NCBI RefSeq assembly: GCF_004119495.1 | Contig: NZ_NRQU01000024.1 | Span: forward strand, 1 to 64,000 | Direction of reading: 5' to 3' | Origin: Flavobacterium sp. YO12 | Lineage (GTDB): Bacteria > Bacteroidota > Bacteroidia > Flavobacteriales > Flavobacteriaceae | Length of the DNA stretch: 64,000 nt | Part shown: piece by piece, positions 19,725 through 28,421 of the stretch | How positions within the stretch are numbered: the stretch's first letter is position 1 | Layout of the letters: every line of letters starts with the position of its first letter | The notes under the pieces: generated by a model | The model's input: the letters and a program-made list of their open reading frames with translations, nothing else | Databases searched by the model: none | Told to the model about the DNA's origin: nothing | Made by a program: the position numbers and the translations under genes

Positions 19725-20352
19725 ATTGCAATACATTTCACAAGGAAAAACAATCGAACAACAATTGTACAACATTCATCAAGCTTTAGATGCAGGATGC
19801 GACTGGATACAAATGCGATTTAAAAATCAGACTGCAAAAAACAGCTTTGCATTAGCTGAAGCTGTAAAATTTTTATGCGAAGAATATCTCGCCAACTTTA
19901 TTGTAAATGATAATATATATCTCGCACAGCAAATTGCTGCCGATGGTGTTCATCTAGGTTTATCAGATATGAAAATCGATGAAGCAAGAGCAATATTAGG
20001 GGCTACAAAAATTATTGGAGGAACCGCAAATACATTCGAAGATATTGTAAATCATACAAAAAATGGCTGTGATTATGTTGGTTTAGGACCTTTTAGATTT
20101 ACTAATACAAAAGAAAAATTAAGTCCCATATTAGGCTTATCTGGTTATTATGAAATCCTAGAAAAATTGAAAAAAAATAACATTGAAATTCCAGTGTATG
20201 CCATTGGAGGAATCACCCTGAAAGATTTAAATCCGTTGATTGAAACTGGAATTCACGGAATTGCAGTTTCAGGCATCATCACAAAAAGTGACGAAAAAGA
20301 ACTATTAATTCAACAATTAAACGAAAAATTATATGCAAACGTCATTGTTTAA
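19714..20352 (+). CDS. thiE: Thiamin phosphate synthase ThiE
   Basis: 212 aa. It couples HMP-PP and thiazole phosphate to give thiamin phosphate. Standard ThiE features are present: the substrate region [45 protein letters not shown] and the phosphate loop [11 protein letters not shown] plus GIAVSGII. This copy is clearly the canonical synthase, in contrast to the diverged copy at 18388. It overlaps thiG by 20 bp. Confidence 0.95.
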   Translation: MYNKLQYISQGKTIEQQLYNIHQALDAGCDWIQMRFKNQTAKNSFALAEAVKFLCEEYLANFIVNDNIYLAQQIAADGVHLGLSDMKIDEARAILGATKIIGGTANTFEDIVNHTKNGCDYVGLGPFRFTNTKEKLSPILGLSGYYEILEKLKKNNIEIPVYAIGGITLKDLNPLIETGIHGIAVSGIITKSDEKELLIQQLNEKLYANVIV

Positions 20353-21109
20353 TATTGGGGATAAATCCTTCAAATCTCGTTTATTTCTGGGAACAGGAAA
20401 ATTTGGCTCCAATAAAGAAATGGAGGAAGCTATTTTAGCATCAGAAAGTGAGTTAGTTACGGTTGCCTTAAAGCGCATTGATCTAGAAACTGATACTGAT
20501 GCCATTTTATCGCATTTACAACACCCAAATATCAATTTATTACCCAATACTTCTGGCGCAAGAAATGCAAAAGAAGCCATTTTTGCTGCTCAATTAGCCC
20601 GTGAAGCTTTAGAAACAAATTGGGTAAAACTCGAAATTCATCCAGATCCAAAATATTTACTGCCTGATCCCATTGAGACTTTAAAAGCAACCGAAGAATT
20701 GGCTAAACTTGGCTTTTTTGTACTGCCTTACATTCACGCTGATCCTGTGTTGTGCAAACATTTAGAAAATGCTGGAACAACAGCCGTTATGCCATTAGGA
20801 TCACCAATAGGCAGTAATAAAGGCTTAAAAACAATTGATTTTATAGAAATTATAATCGAACAAAGCAATGTTCCAGTCATTATAGATGCAGGAATTGGTG
20901 CTCCGTCTGATGCTGCAAAAGCAATGGAAATTGGCGCTGATGCCGTTTTGGTAAATACAGCAATTGCCGTTGCAGGAAATCCAAAATTAATGGCGGAAGC
21001 ATTTAAAGAAGCGGTTATTGCAGGAAGAAAAGCTTTTGAGGCAAAAATTGCTAATCAACAAAACTATGCTGTGGCTTCTAGCCCTTTAACTTCATTTTTA
21101 TATGATTAG
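20333..21109 (+). CDS. thiG: Thiazole synthase ThiG
   Basis: 258 aa TIM barrel forming the thiazole phosphate from deoxyxylulose phosphate, dehydroglycine and ThiS thiocarboxylate. The Schiff-base lysine is likely K99 in NWVKLEI. Other ThiG motifs: [31 protein letters not shown] and [20 protein letters not shown]. It overlaps thiE. Normally thiH would follow directly; here a 580-bp inverted-repeat-bounded unit intervenes, beginning 8 bp after the stop. Confidence 0.97.
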   Translation: MQTSLFNIGDKSFKSRLFLGTGKFGSNKEMEEAILASESELVTVALKRIDLETDTDAILSHLQHPNINLLPNTSGARNAKEAIFAAQLAREALETNWVKLEIHPDPKYLLPDPIETLKATEELAKLGFFVLPYIHADPVLCKHLENAGTTAVMPLGSPIGSNKGLKTIDFIEIIIEQSNVPVIIDAGIGAPSDAAKAMEIGADAVLVNTAIAVAGNPKLMAEAFKEAVIAGRKAFEAKIANQQNYAVASSPLTSFLYD

Positions 21110-21116
21110 ATTTTTG

Positions 21117-21696
21117 TTTCACGCAGATTTTGCAGATTTAAGCAGATTTTATATTGATTAATAAATTCTTAAACTGCAAATTTTTAAAAACTGACAAAAC
21201 AAAAAAGAAAGAAAATTCTTTAATTTTGAGTAATTTTAAAACTAAAGAATTATGACAGAAAATGAAATTTCATATCTAGTACGAGGAGCAATTTTTAAAG
21301 TATACAATAATTTAGGACCAGGACTATTTGAATCTGTCTATGAAAGCGCTCTATTCTATGAATTAGAAAAATTAGAACTTAAAGTCAAAAAACAAGTAGC
21401 AATTATCATTAATTATGAAGAAATAATATTAGATGCCGCTTTTAGACTTGACTTACTAGTTGAAGATAAAGTAATAATTGAATTAAAATCTGTCGAAGAA
21501 TTAGCACCGATACATTACAAGCAAATTGCAACCTACCTTCGACTTTCTAATAAAAAATTAGGCATACTCGTTAATTTTAATACTCTTAATATTTTAAGTG
21601 ATATTAAAAGAATTGCCAATAAAATATAAAAAACGCAAGATGCAATAAAATAAAAATCATTTTTAATCTGCTTAAATCTGCAAAATCTGCGTGAAA
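21117..21696. mobile_element. 580-bp inverted-repeat unit carrying a GxxExxY gene
   Basis: Perfect 32-bp terminal inverted repeats (21117-21148 and 21665-21696) enclose one gene at 21252-21629. Each terminus contains three spaced GCAGATTT words and begins TTTCACGCAGATTTTGCAG. No target-site duplication is visible at the edges. It lies exactly between thiG and thiH and on the operon strand, so thiH and thiF can still be transcribed through it. A related end (CACGCAGATTGAGCAGATTT) occurs at about 46692 without a gene. Mobility is inferred, not shown. Confidence 0.65.
21252..21629 (+). CDS. GxxExxY protein, PD-(D/E)XK nuclease superfamily
   Basis: 125 aa. The family motif G24-x-x-E27-x-x-Y30 (GLFESVY) is present. 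A PD-(D/E)XK core is readable: D67 in RLDLL, E77-x-K79 in IIELKS, and a RecB-type Q91-x3-Y95 (KQIATYL), so catalytic residues look intact. The family (PF13366/TIGR04256 type) has no firmly established function that I know of. The gene lies inside a perfect inverted-repeat unit in the middle of the thiamin operon and has no metabolic link to it. It could be the nuclease that moves or maintains these repeats, or a passenger. Confidence 0.88.
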   Translation: MTENEISYLVRGAIFKVYNNLGPGLFESVYESALFYELEKLELKVKKQVAIIINYEEIILDAAFRLDLLVEDKVIIELKSVEELAPIHYKQIATYLRLSNKKLGILVNFNTLNILSDIKRIANKI

Positions 21697-21708
21697 TAAA
21701 AAAATAAA

Positions 21709-22845
21709 ATGAAAACATTCAAATCTATTTTTGAGCAATATAATTGGGATGATATCCAGTCCAGAATATACCAAACCACATCAAAAGATGTTGAGCGAAC
21801 TTTAGCCAAAACCAAATACGGTCTCGATGATTTCTTGGTTTTAATTTCGCCCATAGCTCAAAATTATCTGGAAGAAATGGCACAAAAATGCCATGAAATC
21901 ACCAAAAAACGTTTTGGGAAAACGATTCAAATGTATGCGCCGCTTTATTTAAGCAACGAATGTCAAAATATTTGTACGTATTGCGGATTTAGTTTAGACA
22001 ATAAAATCAAACGAAAAACACTTACTGATACCGAAATAAAAATCGAAATTGAGGCCTTAAAAAATACAGGTTTTGACCATGTTTTACTGGTTACTGGAGA
22101 AGCTAATTATACTGTAAACATCAATTATTTTCTAAACGCAATAAACCTTATCAAAAACGATTTTTCGATCATTTCCGTCGAAGTACAACCGCTTTCTATA
22201 GAAGATTATGAAAGGCTGCACAATGCTGGTGTATATTCGGTTTTGGTTTATCAGGAAACTTACCATCAAGAAGTTTACAAAAAATACCATACAAAAGGCA
22301 AGAAATCAAATTTTGACTATAGACTGGAGACTCCGGATCGAATTGGAACTGCTGGAATTCATAAAATTGGTTTAGGTGTTTTACTGGGTTTAGAGGATTG
22401 GCGAACGGATAGTTTTTTTAACGCTTTGCATTTAGATTATCTTCAAAAAAAATACTGGCAGACCAAATATTCTGTTTCCTTCCCTCGCCTTCGCCCTGCT
22501 GAAGGAATTATTGAACCAAATTTTATAATGGACGATAAAGATTTGACACAATTAATTTGTGCTTATCGCTTATGGAATGAAGATTTGGAAATTTCGATTT
22601 CAACGAGAGAAAACGAAAAATTCAGAAACAATATTATTCCCATTGGCGTTACCAGCATGAGTGCAGGTTCTAAAACAAACCCGGGCGGATATGTTGTTGA
22701 CCCGCAGTCATTAGAACAATTTGAGATAAGTGATGAACGCTCTGCAGATGAAATTGCGCAAATCATAAAAAGTAAGGGTTACGAGCCTATTTGGAAAGAT
22801 TGGGACAAAGCATATAGTCAAAAGTTTGAAAGCCTAAAGTCATAA
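21709..22845 (+). CDS. thiH: 2-iminoacetate synthase ThiH
   Basis: 378 aa radical-SAM tyrosine lyase producing dehydroglycine for ThiG. The cluster motif is C85-x3-C89-x2-C92 (CQNICTYCGF). Other ThiH features: YAPLYLSNECQN, the SVLVYQETYHQEVYKKYH region, GLGVLLGLEDWRTD and STRENEKFRNN. It starts 13 bp after the inverted-repeat unit. Bacteria with ThiH rather than ThiO can run this step anaerobically, though radical SAM use implies limited oxygen exposure of the cluster. Confidence 0.97.
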   Translation: MKTFKSIFEQYNWDDIQSRIYQTTSKDVERTLAKTKYGLDDFLVLISPIAQNYLEEMAQKCHEITKKRFGKTIQMYAPLYLSNECQNICTYCGFSLDNKIKRKTLTDTEIKIEIEALKNTGFDHVLLVTGEANYTVNINYFLNAINLIKNDFSIISVEVQPLSIEDYERLHNAGVYSVLVYQETYHQEVYKKYHTKGKKSNFDYRLETPDRIGTAGIHKIGLGVLLGLEDWRTDSFFNALHLDYLQKKYWQTKYSVSFPRLRPAEGIIEPNFIMDDKDLTQLICAYRLWNEDLEISISTRENEKFRNNIIPIGVTSMSAGSKTNPGGYVVDPQSLEQFEISDERSADEIAQIIKSKGYEPIWKDWDKAYSQKFESLKS

Positions 22846-22921
22846 AGTCTAAAACTTTTGACTTACAACTTTTTACTTTCAACATTCGGCTTTCGACTTT
22901 AAAAACCTTAAGACTAAAATA

Positions 22922-23632
22922 ATGAGTATTATACAAGAATTTTTACGTTACAATAGACAAACTATGTTACCTGAAATTGGTGATGAAGGTCAGGAAAAAT
23001 TAAAAAAAGCACGTGTTTTAGTAATTGGTGCCGGCGGTTTAGGCTGTCCTATTTTGCAATATATTGCAACGGCTGGAGTTGGTTTTATTGGAATTATAGA
23101 TTTTGATACCATTGAAATTCACAATCTTCACAGACAGATTTTGTATACCGAAAATGAAATTGGTCAGCAAAAAGCAATTGTGGCAAAAGAAGTCGTTTCA
23201 AGATTAAATCCGCTTATTGAAGTTACTGCTATTACTGAGAAATTGACTTCAGAAAATGTTTCAGAAGTTATTAAGGAATATGATATAATTGTAGATGGAT
23301 CAGATAATTTTACAACACGCTATTTGGTAAATGATACTTGCGTTCAACTCAAGAAACCTCTGGTTTATGGCAGTATTTTGAGATTTGAAGGGCAAATTGC
23401 AGTTTTTAATCACAACGGAAGTAAAAATTTACGTGATTTATTTCCCGAAATGCCTGATCCAAAAGATGTACCGAATTGTAATTTGAATGGAGTTTTAGGA
23501 ACATTACCCGGAATTATAGGAAATATGATGGCGCATGAAACCTTAAAATTAATTCTAGAATTGCCAACTTTAAAAAATGAATTAGTGATTTTTAATACTT
23601 TAAACTGGAATTTCACAAAGCTGAATTTCTAG
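22922..23632 (+). CDS. thiF: ThiF/MoeB/HesA-family adenylyltransferase
   Basis: 236 aa E1-like enzyme that should adenylate the ThiS C-terminus. ATP-binding GAGGLGCPILQY and the D-x5-N-L-x-R-Q motif (DTIEIHNLHRQ) are present. No C-x-x-C zinc pairs are visible; only isolated cysteines at GCP, DTC and PNC, so the structural zinc of E. coli ThiF/MoeB appears absent. PNCNLNGVLG carries the likely catalytic-loop Cys. Last gene of the thiamin operon. Its end overlaps the convergent MOSC gene by 4 bp. MoeB is a possible alternative, but context favours ThiF. Confidence 0.93.
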   Translation: MSIIQEFLRYNRQTMLPEIGDEGQEKLKKARVLVIGAGGLGCPILQYIATAGVGFIGIIDFDTIEIHNLHRQILYTENEIGQQKAIVAKEVVSRLNPLIEVTAITEKLTSENVSEVIKEYDIIVDGSDNFTTRYLVNDTCVQLKKPLVYGSILRFEGQIAVFNHNGSKNLRDLFPEMPDPKDVPNCNLNGVLGTLPGIIGNMMAHETLKLILELPTLKNELVIFNTLNWNFTKLNF

Positions 23633-24423
23633 AAAACAAGTGTATCTCCAATCTTGATAGTTCCTGAATTCAACCCCACAATGTTGGTTCCGAATAAAAC
23701 TGAATTATCTACATTTCTGTATTTACTTAACGTTTTTAAAGGTTCTTTTTTTAGTCGTCCGTTTTCAGGATCATTATTCACCATAACGCATCTTCCGCAG
23801 GGTTTTATGTTTTTAAATTGAACTTCTCCAATGGAAAAGCTTTTAAAATCATCTTCTTCATGAGGATTTTCACTGCTTACAACGATGTTTGGTCGAAACC
23901 TTTTTATGGTGATTTTTTCATCAAGTTTATCATTCAAAAAATCCAAGCTTTTTGTACCAATTAATAAATAAGGATAACCATCCGCTAAACTTACATTGAA
24001 AGTTTCTTTTACTCTGGAACTTTCATGTTTACGATCTCCATTCTTTAGAATTTTGACCAATTTACATTCGAAACCTAAATGCTGACTGAACCATTTTGAA
24101 GTTTCTTTATTCACCTCAACTACTTCACTTTTATCATCCCAAACATTTACTTCAAGGGAATTGCCTAAATGTTCATTGATAGAAAATTCATGTTTTTGAT
24201 CTTTAAAAGTAACATTGATTTTTCCATCTAAAATCTTCGGATAAAACTGGCTCATTACTCGATGTTCTCTTTGCGTAATCATCTGGTTTTCTGCATCAAC
24301 AAGCATCCATCTGCGATCATTTTCAAATCCCATTTCTTCAGCCAAAGCAGATTGAAGGCTGATTCCTGCCAAGCTTTTAATCGGATAAATATAGATTTCC
24401 TTTACAATATGAACTGTACTCAT
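23629..24423 (-). CDS. MOSC domain protein
   Basis: 264 aa with a MOSC N-terminal beta-barrel (VKEIYIYPIKSLAGISL ... DRRWMLVDAENQMITQREH) and a C-terminal MOSC domain (about 120-264). The conserved cysteine expected to bind molybdenum cofactor or an oxidised sulfur ligand lies in IKPCGRCVMVNNDP. It resembles YcbX/mARC-type proteins that reduce N-hydroxylated compounds. No fused ferredoxin domain is present, so electrons must come from a partner. Four bases separate it from aat, with which it may form an operon. Confidence 0.9.
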   Translation of the reverse strand: MSTVHIVKEIYIYPIKSLAGISLQSALAEEMGFENDRRWMLVDAENQMITQREHRVMSQFYPKILDGKINVTFKDQKHEFSINEHLGNSLEVNVWDDKSEVVEVNKETSKWFSQHLGFECKLVKILKNGDRKHESSRVKETFNVSLADGYPYLLIGTKSLDFLNDKLDEKITIKRFRPNIVVSSENPHEEDDFKSFSIGEVQFKNIKPCGRCVMVNNDPENGRLKKEPLKTLSKYRNVDNSVLFGTNIVGLNSGTIKIGDTLVF

Positions 24424-24427
24424 TTTA

Positions 24428-25063
24428 TTAACTTTTTAAAATCGTCATAAATTCATCGCGATCAATTTCGCGACAACCCAAACTCTCTAAATGCGGATTG
24501 TAAACTTGGCAATCTAATAGTTTGTAGTTTTCTTTTTCTAAATAATTCACTAAAGCTATAAAAGCAACTTTTGAAGCATTTGAGACTTTAGAAAACATAC
24601 TTTCACCGCAAAAAATATGTCCTAAATCTATTCCGTACAAACCACCAACCAATTCTTCATCTTGCCAGACTTCTACAGACTTTGCAATTCCCTGCTCATG
24701 GAGTTTACAATAAGCTTCAATCATTTGGTTTGAAATCCAAGTTCCGTTTTGTCCGTCTCTTTTTATCTTCTGACAATTTGAAATCACGTCCTCAAAATTC
24801 TGATTAAAGGTGACTTTAAATTGGTTTCTATTCAAAATATTTCGCATGCTTTTAGATACAATCAATTCATCTAAAAACAAAACCATTCTTGGATCTGGCG
24901 ACCACCAAAGTATTGGTTCACCTTCATTAAACCACGGAAAAATTCCGTTCCTGTATGCCAGCTTTAACCGCTCCGGATTTAAGTCTCCTCCAATTGCAAG
25001 AATTCCCTCTTCATCAGCTTCTGAAACTGGCGGAAAAAATAGATCTTCAAATACGTAGTACAT
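24428..25063 (-). CDS. aat: Leucyl/phenylalanyl-tRNA-protein transferase
   Basis: 211 aa. It adds Leu or Phe from charged tRNA to proteins with N-terminal Lys or Arg, marking them for ClpAP. Family motifs: FPPVSEADEEGILAIGGDL, YRNGIFPWFNEGEPILWWSPDPRMV, GTWISNQMIEAYCKLHEQG and CGESMFSKVSNASKVAF. Complete length. It is followed at 4 bp by the MOSC gene on the same strand. Confidence 0.96.
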   Translation of the reverse strand: MYYVFEDLFFPPVSEADEEGILAIGGDLNPERLKLAYRNGIFPWFNEGEPILWWSPDPRMVLFLDELIVSKSMRNILNRNQFKVTFNQNFEDVISNCQKIKRDGQNGTWISNQMIEAYCKLHEQGIAKSVEVWQDEELVGGLYGIDLGHIFCGESMFSKVSNASKVAFIALVNYLEKENYKLLDCQVYNPHLESLGCREIDRDEFMTILKS

Positions 25064-25074
25064 CTTTTTTAAAT

Positions 25075-25290
25075 TCCAATAAAATTAAACTCCAAATTCC
25101 AATTTATCACAATGTTGTCATTTCGACCGAAGAGAGAAATCACAAACGAAACTCGACAAAGATTGTCGATTCACTTTACAGAGTTACTTGTGCGATTTCT
25201 CTCTTCGATCGAAATGACATAAACTGCAAATAAAAATAAAATTCCAAATCCCAAATTCACGAAAATGAATTGGAATTTGGAATTTAATAA
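25075..25290. repeat. Nested dispersed repeats with a 104-bp cruciform
   Basis: The aat upstream gap (25064-25306) contains an outer set of TTCCAAATTCCAA words on the left and their reverse complement (GAATTGGAATTTGGAATTT) on the right. Inside lies a near-perfect inverted repeat, arms about 25116-25145 and 25188-25219, each containing TCATTTCGAYCGAAGAGAGA. A third short stem (TCGACA/TGTCGA, 25153-25168) sits in the loop. No gene is encoded. Confidence 0.7.
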
Positions 25291-25306
25291 ATTGAATTTA
25301 AAACTC

Positions 25307-25678
25307 TTAGAACGGTAAATCGTCTGGTTCGTCTTCGTTTAAGTTTGTTGCTGGAGCAAAAGCTTCTGCTGCCGGCATTGCTGGAGTTTGTGCAGGACCT
25401 TCTGGTGCAAGTCTTTCGATTCTCCAACCTTGAATACTATTAAAATATCTAGTTTCTCCTTGTGGATTAACCCATTCTCTTCCTCTTAAGTTGATAGAAA
25501 CTTTTACTGCCTCTCCTTGCTTATAGCTGCTTAATAAATCGCATTTATCTTGTGTAAATTCGATTAAAATGTGCTGTGGATACTGCTCATCTGTAGTAAC
25601 TACTAGTTCTCTTTTTTTGAATGAAGCACTAACTTGCTGCTCAGGATTAACCACTTTTACTTTTCCTATAACTTCCAT
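25307..25678 (-). CDS. DUF3127 (OB-fold, SSB-like) protein
   Basis: 123 aa. The sequence (EVIGKVKVVNPEQQVSASFKK near the start, LIEFTQDKCDLLS, KVSINLRGREW and RYFNSIQGWRIERL) fits DUF3127, a small OB-fold family with single-stranded-DNA-binding-like features common in Bacteroidota. The C-terminus is Ala/Pro-rich and ends in an acidic DEPDDLPF tail that recalls the SSB interaction tail. A DNA-binding role is inferred. It is preceded by a flavin reductase gene 30 bp upstream. Confidence 0.82.
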   Translation of the reverse strand: MEVIGKVKVVNPEQQVSASFKKRELVVTTDEQYPQHILIEFTQDKCDLLSSYKQGEAVKVSINLRGREWVNPQGETRYFNSIQGWRIERLAPEGPAQTPAMPAAEAFAPATNLNEDEPDDLPF

Positions 25679-25708
25679 CTTCGTCTATATTAATTATTGT
25701 TTCTATTC

Positions 25709-26584
25709 TTATTTTTTAGCTAAAAGCACTTTCCAAGCTGAGCTGATATCTTCTTTATCGAGATATTTTTTTGCTTCTAAATGGATTTTTTTCTGATCGT
25801 CTGAACTTAAAACTCCTTTGACTGCGAAATTTTCTTTCACAAATATACTAACTTCTTCTTTTGTAGGCAAGGTTTCTATATTGCCTAATTTTCCAAGGTC
25901 ATTCCCATTAAACACAGGGCTTTGCCTGATATAATCTGGAATTGCATCAACACCAACACCTAAAGTTGTAAGCGGTTTTTGTACTTCAAATAACCCTTGA
26001 TTCGATCTAGAATACCAATTTCCGCCAAGTCGTGAAACCAAATCAATTTTATGTTGATCGATTGCTCCATTTTCATCAAGAATTGCTTCATGAATATGAA
26101 TTTTAACCACTTCGCAAAGAATCAAATTCCCTGCTCCGCCTTCGGTTCCTAGAGGAATAATCTGAGTCACTTTACACTCAAACTGAACCGGAGATTCTTT
26201 TACGCGATAAGGTTTTACAAAATCTGAAGGAATTTGGGTTAAACCTGCTTTTATAAACTCGTTTACACAATCTCCATATTCTGTGCTTGCCAAAGATGTT
26301 TGTTGTACCAAATCGTAATTAACGACATTAATTACAACTTCACGAGTTGCTTCAGCGTTTATCAAGGTGTGTTTTATGGTATTATCACGAACACGTCTTG
26401 ATGGCGAAAAAACTAAAATTGGCGGATTAGCGCTAAACACATTAAAGAAACTAAAGGGAGATAAATTTGGAACTCCATTTACACTTATGGTGCTTGCAAA
26501 AGCAATTGGCCTTGGGCCTACGGCACTTTGCAAATATCCTTGCAGTTTTACTGTCGTTATCTCTTTTGGGTCTATGCTGATCAT
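25709..26584 (-). CDS. Flavin reductase-like FMN-binding protein
   Basis: 291 aa. The N-terminal 200 residues match the flavin-reductase split-barrel family (GPRPIAFASTISVNGVPNLSPFSFF, PPILVFSPSRR, EVVINVVNYDLVQQTSLAS, PVQFECKVTQIIPLG), which binds FMN or FAD and reduces it with NAD(P)H or uses it to oxidise small molecules. The C-terminal extension (about 205-291) includes GVGVDAIPDYIRQSPVF. Substrate unknown. It is encoded just upstream of the DUF3127 gene. Confidence 0.88.
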   Translation of the reverse strand: MISIDPKEITTVKLQGYLQSAVGPRPIAFASTISVNGVPNLSPFSFFNVFSANPPILVFSPSRRVRDNTIKHTLINAEATREVVINVVNYDLVQQTSLASTEYGDCVNEFIKAGLTQIPSDFVKPYRVKESPVQFECKVTQIIPLGTEGGAGNLILCEVVKIHIHEAILDENGAIDQHKIDLVSRLGGNWYSRSNQGLFEVQKPLTTLGVGVDAIPDYIRQSPVFNGNDLGKLGNIETLPTKEEVSIFVKENFAVKGVLSSDDQKKIHLEAKKYLDKEDISSAWKVLLAKK

Positions 26585-26745
26585 AATTTCTCCATTTAAC
26601 CGAACCTCAACTTCGGGCTTACAAAAGTATATAAATCGTTTAACTTCGAGAAATAGTTTTGCAAGATAAAAACAAAAAATCTTTAAAGTTCTGCGAAATA
26701 TAAAATGCGTTTATTTCGTTATATTTATACCTCAAAAATTAGTTT

Positions 26746-27900
26746 ATGCGTTTTTCTGAAAGTAGAAATACAACCCGTTGGATCATTATTTTTATTTCCT
26801 TCTTAATCATTTCTTTGATTCTTTGGAATACTTATACTTTTTTCCAAATCTTTAAAAATGAGGAAAGATTAAAAATGAATCTTTGGGCTAATGCTCAAAA
26901 AACATTAATTAATGCAGATGAAAATACTGATCTTGATTTACCTCTTGAAATCATAAACAACAATACTTCTGTACCAGTAATGTTAGTAATGTATGACAAA
27001 GTTATAAGCTCTGTAAATGTTCCTGAACACATTATTAATGATAGAAAAGAGTCTGTTAAATTTTTAAATAATCTTAAAAACGAGAATGATCCTGTTATAA
27101 TTGAATATGCTCCTGGTAAATTTCAACAGATCTACTATGGAAATTCGGCTTTGATCAATAAATTAAAATATTATCCTGTAGCTTTATTATTGATTATTTT
27201 TTTGTGCGGTGCTTTGATTTACAACTTCTACAAAAGCACAAAAATGGCAACACAAAATAAATTATGGGCAGGAATGGCAAAGGAAACGGCACACCAAATT
27301 GGCACTCCTTTATCATCATTAATCGGTTGGGTTGAAATTTTAAAAACGGAAGAAATCGATCAATCTATTACAGCTGAAATCGAAAAAGATGTTGAGCGTT
27401 TGCAAACCATAACAGATCGTTTTTCTAAAATTGGTTCTGTTCCTGTTTTAGAACCAAATGATATTGTGGCAGAAACTTTGAATACCTATGAATATTTGCA
27501 ATCGAGATTTTCTAAACAGGTGTCGTTTTCATATAAGGCTCCAGAAAAACAAATTTTTGCTCTGATCAATCCAACGCTGCACAGCTGGACTATTGAAAAC
27601 TTAATTAAAAATGCGATTGATGCAATGAAGGGAAAGGGGAATCTTGATCTTGAAATTGAATTAGATTCTCATCATGTAAAAATAAACGTGAAGGATTCTG
27701 GAAGCGGTATTTCTAAAAATCAATTCAAGACTATTTTTGAACCTGGTTTTACTACTAAAAAAAGAGGCTGGGGCTTGGGACTTTCTTTGACTAAAAGAAT
27801 AGTCGAAGAATATCACAATGGAAAAATCAAAGTGCTGCATTCTGAAATTGGAAAAGGAACTACTTTTCAAATCAGTTATAAAATAAACACTCCTTCTTAA
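26746..27900 (+). CDS. Orphan sensor histidine kinase
   Basis: 384 aa. Two membrane segments (about 13-33 and 146-163) bracket a periplasmic sensor region with no recognised domain. The H-box KETAHQIGTPLSSLIGW carries the phospho-accepting His; the ATPase domain follows (N-box NLIKNAIDAM, G1 DSGSGI, G2 GWGLGLSL). No response regulator is adjacent, so the partner is elsewhere. No HAMP or PAS domain is evident. It ends at a terminator shared with the convergent HIT gene. Confidence 0.94.
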   Translation: MRFSESRNTTRWIIIFISFLIISLILWNTYTFFQIFKNEERLKMNLWANAQKTLINADENTDLDLPLEIINNNTSVPVMLVMYDKVISSVNVPEHIINDRKESVKFLNNLKNENDPVIIEYAPGKFQQIYYGNSALINKLKYYPVALLLIIFLCGALIYNFYKSTKMATQNKLWAGMAKETAHQIGTPLSSLIGWVEILKTEEIDQSITAEIEKDVERLQTITDRFSKIGSVPVLEPNDIVAETLNTYEYLQSRFSKQVSFSYKAPEKQIFALINPTLHSWTIENLIKNAIDAMKGKGNLDLEIELDSHHVKINVKDSGSGISKNQFKTIFEPGFTTKKRGWGLGLSLTKRIVEEYHNGKIKVLHSEIGKGTTFQISYKINTPS

Positions 27901-27913
27901 AAAATAGATATAA

Positions 27914-27947
27914 AAAAACACCAATTCAAAATCGAATTGGTGTTTTT
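27914..27947. terminator. Bidirectional terminator
   Basis: AAAAACACCAATTC and GAATTGGTGTTTTT form a 14-bp perfect stem with a 6-nt loop between the convergent histidine kinase and HIT genes. Confidence 0.9.
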
Positions 27948-27963
27948 ATTTTTTCTGTATACT

Positions 27964-28353
27964 TTAAAGATTAGATTGAATGTCTTTTGCCAAAGCTTCA
28001 AACTCTTCTTTTGAAAGTTTCACTTTATTATGAAAACGCATTTCATCCATTTCGTTAAGCGGAATTAAATGTACGTGCGCATGAGGAACTTCTAAACCTA
28101 CAACTGCTATTCCAATTCTTTTACATGGAACTGTTTTTTCCAGCGCCGCTGCAATTCTTTTCGAAAACTTCATTAATCCTAAATACAATTCGTCATCCAT
28201 ATCAAAAATCTTATCGATTTCTTGTTTTGGAATACAAAGTGTATGTCCTTTTGCATTAGGATTTACATCTAAAAATGCCAAATAGTTATCGTCTTCAGCG
28301 ATTTTATAAGCTGGAATTTCTCCGTTTACTATTTTAGTGAATATAGAACTCAT
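27964..28353 (-). CDS. HIT-family nucleotide hydrolase
   Basis: 129 aa histidine-triad protein. The catalytic H-x-H-x-H is in HAHVHLIPLN; FTKIVNGEIPAYKIAED near the start and NPNAKGHTLCIPK are typical of the Hint branch. These enzymes hydrolyse AMP-lysine or aminoacyl-AMP-type phosphoramidates. It follows greA on the same strand after 68 bp, a neighbour pair often kept in Flavobacteriia. Confidence 0.95.
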   Translation of the reverse strand: MSSIFTKIVNGEIPAYKIAEDDNYLAFLDVNPNAKGHTLCIPKQEIDKIFDMDDELYLGLMKFSKRIAAALEKTVPCKRIGIAVVGLEVPHAHVHLIPLNEMDEMRFHNKVKLSKEEFEALAKDIQSNL

Positions 28354-28421
28354 TGTTTTATTCGGTTAATCGTTTAACTGTTTATTCATTTAACCGATTA
28401 AACGGTTAAACAATAGGAAAT

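Noticed and set aside
22846..22921. Repetitive AAGTCTAAAACTTTTGACTT-like words after thiH as a terminator
   Set aside because: Stem is imperfect with no T-tract and thiF follows on the same strand; it is more like another dispersed repeat word.
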